64,000 nucleotides of DNA from assembly GCA_023623185.1 (NCBI GenBank), contig JAMNXV010000171.1:1-64000 (forward strand), read 5' to 3'. Position numbers and translations under genes: made by a program. The number at the start of each line of letters is the position of its first letter. Positions within the stretch are counted from its first letter, which is position 1. Positions 1-8,189 of the stretch are shown piece by piece. The stretch comes from Bacillota bacterium (GTDB lineage Bacteria > Bacillota > Sulfobacillia > Symbiobacteriales > Symbiobacteriaceae). Under the pieces are notes generated by a model. It searched no databases and was not told where the DNA came from. It saw only the letters and a list, made by a program, of their open reading frames with translations.

Positions 1-1
1 C

Positions 2-109
2 AGCGACGCCCGTTCGCTCACGATGGACCTGGCCCGGGACGGGGCCCGCGTGCTGGCGGGGCCCGGCCGCGAGCGGGACATGCTCGATCGCCCTCCCCAT
101 TGGGGATGA
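2..109 (+). CDS. 3' end of an unidentified gene (partial)
   Basis: An open frame enters from the left edge and ends at a TGA at 107-109, leaving about 35 residues rich in Arg, Asp and Gly that end in PPHWG. A strong terminator follows 25 bases later, which supports a real gene end. No domain is recognisable in so short a tail, and it could be chance coding in GC-rich DNA. Confidence 0.35.
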   Translation, partial: SDARSLTMDLARDGARVLAGPGRERDMLDRPPHWG

Positions 110-133
110 TGGCGTTCCTGGTCTGTTTGCAAG

Positions 134-166
134 GCCCGTCGCCAGCAGGCGCGGGCTCTTTCTCTT
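134..166 (+). terminator. Rho-independent terminator
   Basis: GCCCG and CGCC pair with GGCG and CGGGC around an AGCA loop, with one bulged T, followed by the T-rich tail TCTTTCTCTT. It would end the transcript of the partial gene at the left edge. Confidence 0.7.
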
Positions 167-227
167 ATGCGCCGTTACGGCGGGGGGCTCCGGGTCGCAG
201 GCGGTAGGGCTGCCGGAGTCGCGGGCG

Positions 228-275
228 TTAATGACGGATCGACGGCGGGCATTGATGACGCATAGACGGCGGGCA
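228..275. repeat. Two tandem 24-bp repeats
   Basis: Copies at 228-251 and 252-275 match at 21 of 24 positions; both read TTxATGACGxAT followed by xGACGGCGGGCA. They lie between the terminator at 134-166 and the 3' end of the leftward transglutaminase gene. No coding role is visible. Confidence 0.75.
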
Positions 276-302
276 CTTATTGAGGGTTGAACGGTGACGA
301 TG

Positions 303-2588
303 TCAGCCGGGCCTCGTGCGTGGCCCCCGCCGCAGCCCGAGCCGGCGCAGGAGGTACGTGCGCCAGCCGTACCGGTCAAACAGCGCATCCTTGTGCGCGT
401 GCTCCGCGGGCACCGGCCGGCCCGGCGGGCCGTAGCGGGCGGCACTGTAGTCGGACGCGGCCTGCAGGACCTCTTCCCGCAGCGAGGGCAGACTCTCTGC
501 CACGCGCGCCGCGTACTCGTGGGCCGTCTGGTGGGGCTGGCGGCGCAGGCCGAACCGGGCCAGCAGCCAGGCGGCCTTCTCCCACGCTTCCTGTACTACC
601 GAGCGGGGGTCGCGGTAGCGGAAGCGCTCCTGTCCACGGAGCACCCGGGCGACCAGCAGCACGATGGCGATCAGCACGGCCAGCGGGGCGGCGAGCCAGG
701 TCCAGTCGCGCCCTGCCCCGGCCGGCGTCAGCCCGCTGAAGTCCATGGGCTCCGGCCTCTCCTGTTCCTCGGACGGGGGGAGCGGCAGGTCTGAAGCGGC
801 TTCGGCGCCGGGCTCATCGGGCGCCTCGGGCACAGGCGGCTCGTCGGCTGCCGAGGGGGTGGGGGAGGCGCTGCGGGAGATGACGGGCAGGTCGGCCCGC
901 GGCGTGGGGTCGAAGGTCACCCAGCCGTAGCCGGGGAAGTAGGCCTCCACCCAGGCGTGGGCCTGCGAGTTGCGGGCCTCGTACACGTACCAGCCGCGGG
1001 AGTCGAGGGTGAACGGCGCCGATGACGGAATGGCGAATCCCTCCACGAAGCGGGCGGGAATGCCCAGCTCGCGCAGCATCACCACCATGGCCGAGGCGTA
1101 GTAGGTGCAGTAGCCCTCCTGCAGGTCAAAAAGGAAGAAGTCCACGAAATCGCGCCCCCGCGGGGTGGGCGGCGGGGTCAGCGTGTAGTGCATCGTCCGC
1201 AGGTAGGATTCGATGGCCACCGCCTGGTCGAAGGGGTGCTCCCAGTCCGCAGTGATGCGCCTGGCCAGCGCGCCCACCCGGGGCGGAACCCTGGGGAGCT
1301 GCAGATACCGCTCCAGGTCGGGGACGGACTCATCCGGCGACGGCATCTGCCCCTCCGGACCGGGGCTGTAGGCGGGTGACTCGCGGATCTGGACGGCGCT
1401 GTACAGCGGGATGCGGGCGGTGACGGCGTAGGTCTCGCCCGGGGCGATGGGCCGGGCCGCGCGCAGGTTGGCCTCCGCGTCCGCGCTGTACCCGGGCAGC
1501 CCGTCGATGCGGACCGGCTCCAGCATGTGGAAGACTGTCCGCCCGAAGCCGAGCACGGGCGTGACCTCTGCCACCAGGTTGCGCCTCAGGGTCTCCTCAC
1601 CCATCTGCGAGGGCAGCATGCCGCCCTCCATTCTGACCTCGGGCGACTCGCCCGGTTCCCAGGTGGAGCCGGTGTACGTGAGGAAGGCGGCTCCCCGCAC
1701 GTACAGGGCCTGCGAAACCGGCCCGTTCACGGCGATGCGCAGGGCGACCCGGTCGTCCAGGGACACGGCGCCGCCGAGCCGGCCGAGGTCCGGCGTGAAA
1801 CCGGTGGAGGCCAGCGAGAAGTCCGCGATGGTGCGGACGCCGCCCCCGCGGAAGTCCTGCAGGGCGGGGATCGCAGTCTGCAACCGGCGGCCCAGCTCGC
1901 CCAGGCTGACCGGCCGGAAGTCGGAGGGCAGCACGGCGGCCACCAGCACGATGCCCAGGATGGCGGCGACCGCCGGGGTCAGCGGGGAGCGGCGGCCCAG
2001 GTGGCGCCCCTCGGCCCGCCAGCGGGCCTCCCGCAGGGCGGCCTGGCCCAGCACCCAGAGCAGCAGCGCCAGCACGGCGTAGGCCTGAAAGTAGCCCGCC
2101 GCGGGTTCGAAGTACCAGCCCCACTGGGTGCCGAAAAGCAGGAAGCCCAGCGCGAGGGTCCAGACGGTCCGGCCGCGGCGAAAGGCCTCGCCCGTGACGA
2201 CGAGTGCGCTGCCGAGCCCGGCCAGGGCGATCAGCACGGCGCCCAGGTTGGGGCCGAAGGAAGCGCCCAGGTTGCCGCCGGCCAGCTCCCGGGCCAGATC
2301 GGCCCCCTCGACTGCGGCGCGCAGCGCCCAGCGGGAGAACTCCGGCAGCCGGCGGACCGCCACCAGCGCGGCGAGCCCGACCGCCGCCGTGCTGAGGAGC
2401 CCCAGCCTGCGGCTCTGCCACCAGAGCCAGCCCCAGAGTACGCTGACCAGAGCCAGAAGCAGCGCCTGCTCCAGGGGCAGATCCATGTGCCAGAACTGGT
2501 TGAGCGACTGCAGCACCAGGGCCACCAGCCCGGCCGAGACCAGCGCCAGGGCTAGCTGGTAGCCGACGGATGGGCGCGCGGTCGCCAT
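303..2588 (-). CDS. Transglutaminase-like membrane protein (TgpA/DUF3488 type)
   Basis: 761 residues. The N-terminal 210 residues hold about six hydrophobic segments (DUF3488-like). An extracytoplasmic region with a transglutaminase core follows, then one membrane segment near 625-648 and a cytoplasmic DUF4129-like tail. The catalytic triad is visible: Cys494 in GYCTYY, His544 in QAHAWVEAYF and Asp560 in TFDPTP. The ATG at 2588 was chosen because the protein then begins just before the first membrane segment; the reading frame stays open much further upstream but only as a shadow of the DUF58 gene. The gene overlaps the DUF58 gene by 37 bp and is the last of a leftward MoxR-DUF58-transglutaminase operon, a conserved trio. 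The true substrate is unknown; proteolysis or cross-linking outside the membrane is the usual guess. Confidence 0.88.
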   Translation of the reverse strand: MATARPSVGYQLALALVSAGLVALVLQSLNQFWHMDLPLEQALLLALVSVLWGWLWWQSRRLGLLSTAAVGLAALVAVRRLPEFSRWALRAAVEGADLARELAGGNLGASFGPNLGAVLIALAGLGSALVVTGEAFRRGRTVWTLALGFLLFGTQWGWYFEPAAGYFQAYAVLALLLWVLGQAALREARWRAEGRHLGRRSPLTPAVAAILGIVLVAAVLPSDFRPVSLGELGRRLQTAIPALQDFRGGGVRTIADFSLASTGFTPDLGRLGGAVSLDDRVALRIAVNGPVSQALYVRGAAFLTYTGSTWEPGESPEVRMEGGMLPSQMGEETLRRNLVAEVTPVLGFGRTVFHMLEPVRIDGLPGYSADAEANLRAARPIAPGETYAVTARIPLYSAVQIRESPAYSPGPEGQMPSPDESVPDLERYLQLPRVPPRVGALARRITADWEHPFDQAVAIESYLRTMHYTLTPPPTPRGRDFVDFFLFDLQEGYCTYYASAMVVMLRELGIPARFVEGFAIPSSAPFTLDSRGWYVYEARNSQAHAWVEAYFPGYGWVTFDPTPRADLPVISRSASPTPSAADEPPVPEAPDEPGAEAASDLPLPPSEEQERPEPMDFSGLTPAGAGRDWTWLAAPLAVLIAIVLLVARVLRGQERFRYRDPRSVVQEAWEKAAWLLARFGLRRQPHQTAHEYAARVAESLPSLREEVLQAASDYSAARYGPPGRPVPAEHAHKDALFDRYGWRTYLLRRLGLRRGPRTRPG

Positions 2589-3847
2589 GGGCGCACCCCC
2601 TCTCCCACGTGCACGCGCAGGTCGGCCAGCCGGCGCAGGTCCGCGCCGGCCGGCACCACGTAGACCCACAGCCCCCTCCGGGCCAGCAGGTCGATCAGCC
2701 GCGGGTCCGCGGCGCCGATCTGCCGCCGCGCGAGGCCCGGCGGTGCGAAGGTGGCGGCATCCAGCAGGATCAGGGCCACCCGGTGCCGGGCCCGCAGGGC
2801 CGCGAGCCGGTCGCAGAGGCGCGGCGTCAGCCGCGGGGTGATGATGACCAGCGTCGCTCTGTGGGCCAGGTGGCCGGTCTCGGTTTCGAGGAGCTGCTCC
2901 AGCATGACGTCGCCGGCAGGCTCCACCTGCGCCAGGGCCTCCATGATCTCCCGGAAGGCCCGCTCGCCCCTGCCGGGGCCCACGGCGAAGCGGGCCTGCC
3001 CCGTGCATAAGAGCCCGGTCTCCATCTTGCGGCGGATGCCCAGGGCGGCCAGAGAGGCTGCGATCTCCGCGGCCATCTCCGCGGTGGAGTGGCCCCCGGC
3101 GGCCGTTCCGTCCACGTGCACCTCCCGGTGGAAGTCCGCGAGGAGGATGAGCTGCGTGGTCGCGTTCAATTCGTGCTGGCGGGTCATGAGGGTGCCCATG
3201 CGGGCGGAGGTCCGCCAGTGGATGTGGCGGGGATTGTCGCCGGGCACGTAGCGGCGGATCTCGGCGTGGTTGGAGGGGTCCTCGAACGCGCGCTCCTGGG
3301 TGCGCACCGGGCCGAAGGGCTGGGCCAGCGGCACGGGCAGGTCCTCGATGGGATGCACCCGGGGGTAGATGGTGATCTGCGCGTCTGGGCGCAGGACCGT
3401 TTCGCGCGTGAAGAGCCCCAGCGCGTCCCCGGTGCGGATGCGGTAGGGCCCCACCAGGCACTGCCCCCGGCGGCGGGCGGTGAGGGTGAGCTGCACGACG
3501 TGGCTGCCCACCAGCGGCAGGGAGGTGGCCAGACGGGGCCGGTCGCCGGCGAGCAGGTGCGGCGGCGTTCCGTCCTCAACCTCCACCCAGGGAACCGGCA
3601 CCCAGCCCTCGTTCTCCAGCCGGAGTTTGACCTGGATCGCCTCGCCCACCTCGATCCGCCGCCGGTCGACGGCCACGGATCCGGCGATGCGGCGCGAGGC
3701 GTACTGCGTATACGCCCAGGCGCCGGCCCACAGCAGGAGCAGCAGGTAGAGGACGAAGTACGGGAGGCTGCCGCCGCTGAGCCGGGCCACCAGATAGGCG
3801 ACCGCGATCAGGGCCGGCAGCCGCCACTCACGCCCGCCGCGCCGCAT
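2552..3847 (-). CDS. DUF58 domain protein
   Basis: 431 residues. Two hydrophobic segments lie in the first 50 residues, then a beta-rich region, then the DUF58 signature around residues 195-225: [19 protein letters not shown] followed by HIHW. The C-terminal half resembles a von Willebrand A-like fold. DUF58 proteins are usually encoded beside MoxR ATPases and are thought to be their partners, as here. Its start overlaps the end of the MoxR gene by 20 bp and its end overlaps the transglutaminase start by 37 bp, so the three are probably translationally coupled. The molecular role is not known. Confidence 0.88.
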   Translation of the reverse strand: MRRGGREWRLPALIAVAYLVARLSGGSLPYFVLYLLLLLWAGAWAYTQYASRRIAGSVAVDRRRIEVGEAIQVKLRLENEGWVPVPWVEVEDGTPPHLLAGDRPRLATSLPLVGSHVVQLTLTARRRGQCLVGPYRIRTGDALGLFTRETVLRPDAQITIYPRVHPIEDLPVPLAQPFGPVRTQERAFEDPSNHAEIRRYVPGDNPRHIHWRTSARMGTLMTRQHELNATTQLILLADFHREVHVDGTAAGGHSTAEMAAEIAASLAALGIRRKMETGLLCTGQARFAVGPGRGERAFREIMEALAQVEPAGDVMLEQLLETETGHLAHRATLVIITPRLTPRLCDRLAALRARHRVALILLDAATFAPPGLARRQIGAADPRLIDLLARRGLWVYVVPAGADLRRLADLRVHVGEGVRPWRPRAHPSATS

Positions 3848-4793
3848 GGCTCCTCAGTCCCGCAGGCACGGGCACCTGGGCCAGCAGGTCCTCCACCAGC
3901 GCCTCCGCGCCGCCGCCCCGCAGCTGCGCTTCGGGCCGCAGGATGATCCGGTGCGCCAGCACCAGCGGCGCCATCTCCTTCACGTCGTCGGGCGTGACGT
4001 AATTGCGGCCCCGGGTCAGGGCGATCGCCTGGCTGGTGCGGTACAGCGCGATGGAGCCGCGGGGCGAGGCGCCCAGGTAGACGTCCGGGTGCTCGCGCGT
4101 GGCCTGCACGAGCCGCACGATGTACTCCAGAACCGATTCATCCACGTGCACGTCCTTCACCACCTGTTGCAGGTGGAGCACCTCGTCGGCCGTGAGCACC
4201 TGGCCCAGCTCCTCCAGCGGCGGCCGCCGGGAGCGCTCGACGACGGTCATCTCCTCCCGGAGCGAGGGGTAGCCCAGCCGCAGCTTGATCAGGAAGCGGT
4301 CGAGCTGCGCCTCGGGCAGGGGGAAGGTGCCCTCGTACTCGATGGGGTTCTGGGTGGCCAGCACCAGGAAGGGGCGCGGCAGGCGCCGGGTGACGCCGTC
4401 GACGGTCAGCTGCCCCTCCTCCATGCACTCCAGGAGCGCGGACTGGGTCTTGGGCGACGTGCGGTTGATCTCATCCGCCAGGACGATCTGGCTCATGATG
4501 GGACCGGGCCGGAACTCGAACTCGCCGGTCTTCTGGTTGTAGACGGAAACCCCCGTGACATCGGAGGGAAGCAGGTCGGGGGTAAACTGGATGCGGCGGA
4601 AGTCGCAGCCCAGCGACCGGGCCAGGCTGCGGACCAGGGTGGTCTTGCCCACGCCGGGCACGTCCTCGATCAGCACGTGCCCCTGGCAAAGGAGGGCGAC
4701 CAGGACGTACTGGATCTCGCGCCGCTTCCCGACGACCGCCCGCTCGATGTTCTGGGTGACTCGGGACAGCGCCTCGCTGGCCTTCAAGGACAA
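3828..4793 (-). CDS. MoxR-family AAA+ ATPase
   Basis: 321 residues from a TTG start. Walker A is [10 protein letters not shown] at 43-52, Walker B is IVLADEIN with Asp107/Glu108, and a sensor 1-like LATQNPIE and an arginine-finger region (LPEAQLDRF) follow. MoxR proteins act as chaperone-like ATPases, often helping to assemble or activate secreted or metal enzymes, and are paired with DUF58/VWA proteins as here. The Shine-Dalgarno AAGGAG ends only three bases before the TTG at 4793; a second TTG at 4787 (start MKASEALS) has a better nine-base spacing and may be the true start. First gene of the leftward operon. Confidence 0.9.
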   Translation of the reverse strand: MSLKASEALSRVTQNIERAVVGKRREIQYVLVALLCQGHVLIEDVPGVGKTTLVRSLARSLGCDFRRIQFTPDLLPSDVTGVSVYNQKTGEFEFRPGPIMSQIVLADEINRTSPKTQSALLECMEEGQLTVDGVTRRLPRPFLVLATQNPIEYEGTFPLPEAQLDRFLIKLRLGYPSLREEMTVVERSRRPPLEELGQVLTADEVLHLQQVVKDVHVDESVLEYIVRLVQATREHPDVYLGASPRGSIALYRTSQAIALTRGRNYVTPDDVKEMAPLVLAHRIILRPEAQLRGGGAEALVEDLLAQVPVPAGLRSHAARRA

Positions 4794-4927
4794 CCTCTCC
4801 TTCGGTGGAATCCGATACCGGACGGCCGGCCCCGAGGGGACGGCGTGCCGCGCAAGATGCTCACAATGTCAATACGTCAGAAGAGCAAGTAATGTTCGGT
4901 GTGAACAAGAAGAATGTCAGGGGGGAG

Positions 4928-4954
4928 TTGTGACCCAAACTGCTGTGGTATACT
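4928..4954 (+). promoter_or_regulatory. Promoter of the TlpA-like lipoprotein gene
   Basis: An extended -10 (TGG then TATACT at 4949-4954) lies 33-42 bases before the candidate starts of the next gene. TTGTGA at 4928-4933 may serve as -35, though the 15-base spacer is short. The surrounding DNA is AT-rich for this window. I see no convincing promoter for the divergent MoxR operon in the same gap. Confidence 0.5.
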
Positions 4955-4986
4955 GGCGATAATGTGATGTGTGTGAGGAATGGGGT

Positions 4987-5730
4987 GTGCTCATCATGTT
5001 CAGACTGGCGGAGTTGCGTGCCGTGCGACGGAGTGCCCTTTCCCTGCTGGCCCTCGCGCTGCTGCTCGCGGGCTGCGGCGGGGTGCGGGCGAATGTGGAG
5101 GTTGGGGATTCTCCGGCACAGCCCGCCGGCGCCGGCGGCGACCCGGCGGCTGAGCAGGCGCCCGCTGAGGTCCTGGAGGTGAAGCCGCTGCCCGGCTACC
5201 TGGCGGCGGACTTCCGGGTGAAGGACGTGTTCACCGGCGAGGTCATCACCCTCTCCGACCTGAAGGGCACACCGGTCTTTCTGAACTTCTGGGCGACCTG
5301 GTGCCCCCCGTGCAAGGACGAGATGCCCGAGATGGAGGAGTTCCACCAGCAGATGGGCGATGAGGTCCGCGTGGTGGCGGTGAGCGGCGATCCCTCCGAC
5401 TCGCCGCAGAAGATCGCCGCCTTTGCGGAGGCGATGGGCCTCACGTTCAGCGTGGCGCACGACGGCGGGAGCGCGGCCAGGGCCTACCGGGTCACGGGGC
5501 TGCCGACCTCCTTCTTCATCGACGCCGACGGCGTGATTCAGGTGCGGTACATGGGCCAGCTCTCCCTGGAGCAGATGAAGGAGTACGCGGAACTGGCCTC
5601 GAACCCAGCAGAGGATCAAGCTGATTCAGAGGAACCGGCAGATGCGGACGAACCGGCCGAACCGGCAGATCCGGCAGAGGCAGCGGAGCCGGCCGGGTCG
5701 GCAGAGCCTGAAGAATCGGCAGATCCGTAA
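4987..5730 (+). CDS. TlpA-like thiol-disulfide oxidoreductase lipoprotein
   Basis: 247 residues. A basic N-terminus, a hydrophobic stretch and a lipobox LLAGC (Cys about 30) mark an exported lipoprotein. The thioredoxin fold follows with FWATWCPPC (redox Cys about 106 and 109) and the cis-Pro motif GLPTSFF. This is the AhpC/TSA-TlpA (ResA-like) type, which reduces disulfides outside the membrane, for example for cytochrome c maturation or oxidative repair. The last 45 residues are an acidic low-complexity tail of repeated EPAD/PAE blocks. GTG 4987 was chosen because GAGGA stands seven bases before it; GTG 4969 and ATG 4996 are alternatives. Confidence 0.85.
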   Translation: MLIMFRLAELRAVRRSALSLLALALLLAGCGGVRANVEVGDSPAQPAGAGGDPAAEQAPAEVLEVKPLPGYLAADFRVKDVFTGEVITLSDLKGTPVFLNFWATWCPPCKDEMPEMEEFHQQMGDEVRVVAVSGDPSDSPQKIAAFAEAMGLTFSVAHDGGSAARAYRVTGLPTSFFIDADGVIQVRYMGQLSLEQMKEYAELASNPAEDQADSEEPADADEPAEPADPAEAAEPAGSAEPEESADP

Positions 5731-5758
5731 TCCCACCGCGAGGGGCTAATATCGGGGA

Positions 5759-6370
5759 ATGACCTGGTTACTGGGCTTTCTGCGGAGCGTCGCCCACGAC
5801 CGGCGATGGTGGTGGGCGCTCCTCACCGTAAACTTCCTGGGTTCGCTCTACGGTTTCTACTGGTACTGGCCACAGCTCTCGCAGACGCCGCCGGTCCGGT
5901 GGTTCATCGTGCCCGACAGCCCGGGCGCGACCTTCCTCTTCACCATCTGGCTGGGGCTCCTGCTCGCCGGTGCAGACTGGCGCAGGCCCGGCATGCAGCT
6001 CCTGGGAGCGGTGGCCTTCGTCTCGAATATGAAGTACGGCCTGTGGACCGCCATCGTGCTGCCCCAGGCCGGCATCAAGTATGGGTGGGAGTTCGAGTTT
6101 GTCCACCTGACCCTGTCACACCTGGCCATGTGGGCGCAGGGGATGCTGTTCGCGCGCCACTACCGGCCCGGGCCGACCGCGGCAGCGCTGGCCCTGGTGT
6201 GGATGATCGTGCAGGATGCGGTGGACTACCGCCTGTGGATGACGCACCCGACGCTGCCGTACCAGGCGGAGTTCGGGTTTGCCCGGGGTGTGGCAGGCAC
6301 GCTGTCGCTCATCTGGGGGCTGTTCCTGGTGGCGCAGGCCCTGTCTCACGGGCGGCGGGTCCACGGGTGA
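5759..6370 (+). CDS. DUF1405 membrane protein (YpjA-like)
   Basis: 203 residues with five or six hydrophobic segments. The pattern NFLGSLYGFYWY, then VPDSPGATF near residue 52, then a segment ending SNMKYGLW, is typical of DUF1405 (B. subtilis YpjA). The function of this family is unknown. The gene starts 29 bases after the TlpA-like gene and lies 23 bases before csoR, so all three may share one transcript. Confidence 0.8.
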   Translation: MTWLLGFLRSVAHDRRWWWALLTVNFLGSLYGFYWYWPQLSQTPPVRWFIVPDSPGATFLFTIWLGLLLAGADWRRPGMQLLGAVAFVSNMKYGLWTAIVLPQAGIKYGWEFEFVHLTLSHLAMWAQGMLFARHYRPGPTAAALALVWMIVQDAVDYRLWMTHPTLPYQAEFGFARGVAGTLSLIWGLFLVAQALSHGRRVHG

Positions 6371-6393
6371 GGAAGGAGGAGGAGGTCATCCCC

Positions 6394-6690
6394 ATGGCGG
6401 AGAAGCGGCCCAGCGTGCGCGTGCCGCTGGTGCGGGACAAGGATGGGATCCTCTCCCGGCTGAAGAAGATCGAGGGCCAGGTGCGGGGCCTGCAGCGCAT
6501 GGTGGAGGAGGACCGGTACTGCGTCGACATCCTCAACCAGGTGGCGGCGGTGGAGGCGGCCCTGAACCGGGTGGGCCTGATGCTGCTGGAGGGGCATGTG
6601 AAGGGCTGCATGGCGGCCGCCGTGCGGCGTGGCGAGGGCGATGAGGCGGTGGCCGAACTCATGGAAGTGCTGAGGCGGTTTGTGAAATGA
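6394..6690 (+). CDS. csoR: CsoR-family metal-sensing repressor
   Basis: 98 residues, the usual size. The Cu(I) ligand set of CsoR is complete: Cys43 (RYCVDIL), His68 and Cys72 (GHVKGC), with the same 25- and 4-residue spacings as M. tuberculosis CsoR. The N-terminal ILSRLKKIEGQVRG is the DUF156 signature for the DNA-binding face of the four-helix fold. The ATG at 6394 has a strong GGAGGAGG site. The stop overlaps the next gene as ATGA, so the downstream small membrane protein is translationally coupled. No copper ATPase gene or CopZ lies nearby, which is unusual for CsoR. Confidence 0.9.
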   Translation: MAEKRPSVRVPLVRDKDGILSRLKKIEGQVRGLQRMVEEDRYCVDILNQVAAVEAALNRVGLMLLEGHVKGCMAAAVRRGEGDEAVAELMEVLRRFVK

Positions 6691-7079
6691 GCGGGAAGGA
6701 GGCGCGAAGGCGGGGGCGGGCACAGCGATGGGCCCCCGTGGTGATCACCGCGCTCTTCTCCCTGCCGCTCCTGGCCGACCTGGTGGCGCAGGGCCTGGGC
6801 TACGAGGTGTTCTACTTGGCCGATCCGAAACTGCAGGCCGTGTGGGGAACCCTGGTCCAGGTCGTTGGCGGCGGGTCCGTCTACGTGCACGCGCTGCGGC
6901 AGGTGGCGGGCCGCCGCGTCTCACAGGCGGTGCTGTTGACCCTGCTTTCCACCCTGATTTACGCCATGGGGTTGTACGTCGCAGCGCTCAACCGGCAGGC
7001 AAATCTCTACTTCCTCGCCGCAGGCTGGACGCTGCTGGCAGGCTACCTGCTGGATGTGCGTGACAGCCACATCGAGTGA
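6687..7079 (+). CDS. Small four-helix membrane protein resembling the first TM helices of a P1B ATPase
   Basis: 130 residues, four predicted membrane segments (about 17-38, 50-65, 79-97 and 106-122). The order of motifs recalls the first four helices of heavy-metal P-type ATPases: a SLPLL helix, then LVQVVGGGSVYVHALRQ (compare TPVQFxxGxxFYxxAxxA), then a helix ending in IYAMGLY, then LYFLAAG (compare YFExAA). The actuator (TGE), CPC and DKTGT motifs are all absent and the gene ends at 7079. It overlaps csoR by four bases, so a copper-related role is plausible but inferred. It might equally be an unrelated small membrane protein. Confidence 0.6.
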   Translation: MSGKEARRRGRAQRWAPVVITALFSLPLLADLVAQGLGYEVFYLADPKLQAVWGTLVQVVGGGSVYVHALRQVAGRRVSQAVLLTLLSTLIYAMGLYVAALNRQANLYFLAAGWTLLAGYLLDVRDSHIE

Positions 7080-7104
7080 TCCGCGCCGAACCCGATAAAG
7101 ATCA

Positions 7105-7133
7105 AAGGGCCGTGGGTGTCTCCCACGGCCCTT
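7105..7133. terminator. Strong hairpin, probable bidirectional terminator
   Basis: A perfect 12-bp stem (AAGGGCCGTGGG with its complement) around a five-base loop lies between the rightward csoR unit and the leftward small gene at 7199-7441. On the minus strand it is followed by a T-rich stretch (TTTGATCTTTAT). Confidence 0.7.
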
Positions 7134-7198
7134 GCGCGATTTCAGCGCAGGCGGCTGGGTCCTGCCGGACCCATTTGGTCTCGCAATGTAGGGAAGGA

Positions 7199-7441
7199 TC
7201 AGATGCCGAACCAGCCCGGGTACCCGGCAATGCCCGGGATGCCCGCAGTGGTGGGGTACGCGGATGGTACCGTGGCCACGGTGGTGACCGGGACGGCGTA
7301 CTCGTAGACGCGGTAGACCGTTGCGTTGGCGGCGGGGTAGGCGGCCGCCCCCGGCCAGATCGCCAGGTCATTGGCGCCGGCCTGGGCGCCAATGAACGGG
7401 GAGAAGGCGGCGATGTCGGTGCCGAATCCACCAAAGTTCAT
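7199..7441 (-). CDS. Small Gly/Ala/Pro/Tyr-rich protein of unknown function
   Basis: 80 residues, starting MNFGGFGTDI with a good AAAGGAG site nine bases upstream. It has no Cys or Lys and a single charged stretch, with repeated Pro-Tyr and Gly-Tyr pairs and a C-terminus of GIAGYPGWFGI. The composition recalls small structural or spore-coat proteins, but no family is recognised. It ends just before the hairpin at 7105-7133. A longer upstream start is possible in the same frame but has no ribosome site. Confidence 0.6.
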   Translation of the reverse strand: MNFGGFGTDIAAFSPFIGAQAGANDLAIWPGAAAYPAANATVYRVYEYAVPVTTVATVPSAYPTTAGIPGIAGYPGWFGI

Positions 7442-7536
7442 CCGCTTGCGCTCCTTTCGACTCGTGACCTGCGGGGTCCTCATGGAGAGGGGCCTTGCTC
7501 CCACACTATGTGAGGCCACGGGTCGAGGTGACAGCG

Positions 7537-8109
7537 CTAGCCTGCCCCGGACCCGCCCGGATGCGGGTACGCCAGGAAGTGGAAGGCGTAGTCGCCCTCG
7601 GCATCTTCGTAGCGGGCGACGAGCGCCCGAAGCTCCTTCAGGAACGCCTCACGCCGTACGGCGCCGAGCCTCAGGCGGTACAGCCCGTGATGGGTCGTGC
7701 CGGCGCCCTCGCCGTCCTTTCCGGTTTGATCCCGGCTGGTTTGGCAGGCCCGCAGGAAGTCCGACTGAATCTGGTTCAGCTCGCGCACCAGGCCGGCCTC
7801 CAGCCGGCTGCGGCCCCCGGACTGGGCCGCCAGCAGGGGGTCCGTCTGGAACTCCTTCGCGATGGCCTGGTAGTACTTCTCCACGATGCCGTTCTGGGTC
7901 TCGCGGGTGAACTTCAGTTCCACCAGGCCGACCTTCAGCAGCTGCTTCACGTGGTAGCTGGTCTTGGCCGGCTCCTCGCCGAACAGGTCAGCCAGCTGCT
8001 TGGCGGTCATGGGCTTTTCGGTCAGCGTGGCGAGGATGCGCACGCGCGTCGCGTGGCTGAGCGCTTTCAGTTGGCGGATGTCACGAATGGTATAGGACTC
8101 CAGCACCAA
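7537..8109 (-). CDS. ArsR-like winged-helix transcriptional regulator
   Basis: 190 residues. The N-terminal 75 residues form a winged helix: LKALSHATRVRILATLTE, then TAKQLADLF, then the recognition helix KTSYHVKQLLKVGLVEL. This is the HTH_20/ArsR class without obvious metal-binding Cys. The rest, residues 80-190, is probably a ligand or dimer domain of unknown specificity. The start is TTG 8109 with AAGGGG seven bases before, or GTG 8106. It has its own promoter in the gap after the methyltransferase gene. Confidence 0.8.
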   Translation of the reverse strand: MVLESYTIRDIRQLKALSHATRVRILATLTEKPMTAKQLADLFGEEPAKTSYHVKQLLKVGLVELKFTRETQNGIVEKYYQAIAKEFQTDPLLAAQSGGRSRLEAGLVRELNQIQSDFLRACQTSRDQTGKDGEGAGTTHHGLYRLRLGAVRREAFLKELRALVARYEDAEGDYAFHFLAYPHPGGSGAG

Positions 8110-8157
8110 GTCGTCGCCCCTTCATACATTTCCTGTGCACCGTCATTTTGCACATCA

Positions 8158-8185
8158 AGTTTAACATGCGAGGGTGAGATATCAA
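8158..8185 (-). promoter_or_regulatory. Promoter of the ArsR-like gene
   Basis: On the minus strand TTGATA (8185-8180), a 16-base spacer and TAAACT (8163-8158) preceded by TGT (extended -10) fit a housekeeping promoter. Confidence 0.6.
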
Positions 8186-8189
8186 GTCC

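Noticed and set aside
2589-3461. An N-terminal extension of the transglutaminase gene upstream of 2588
   Set aside because: The extension is a shadow frame of the DUF58 gene and has an Arg/Pro/Ala composition typical of antisense or shifted frames.
4867-4872. Minus-strand TTGACA as a MoxR operon promoter
   Set aside because: No -10-like hexamer at 16-18 bases downstream on that strand.
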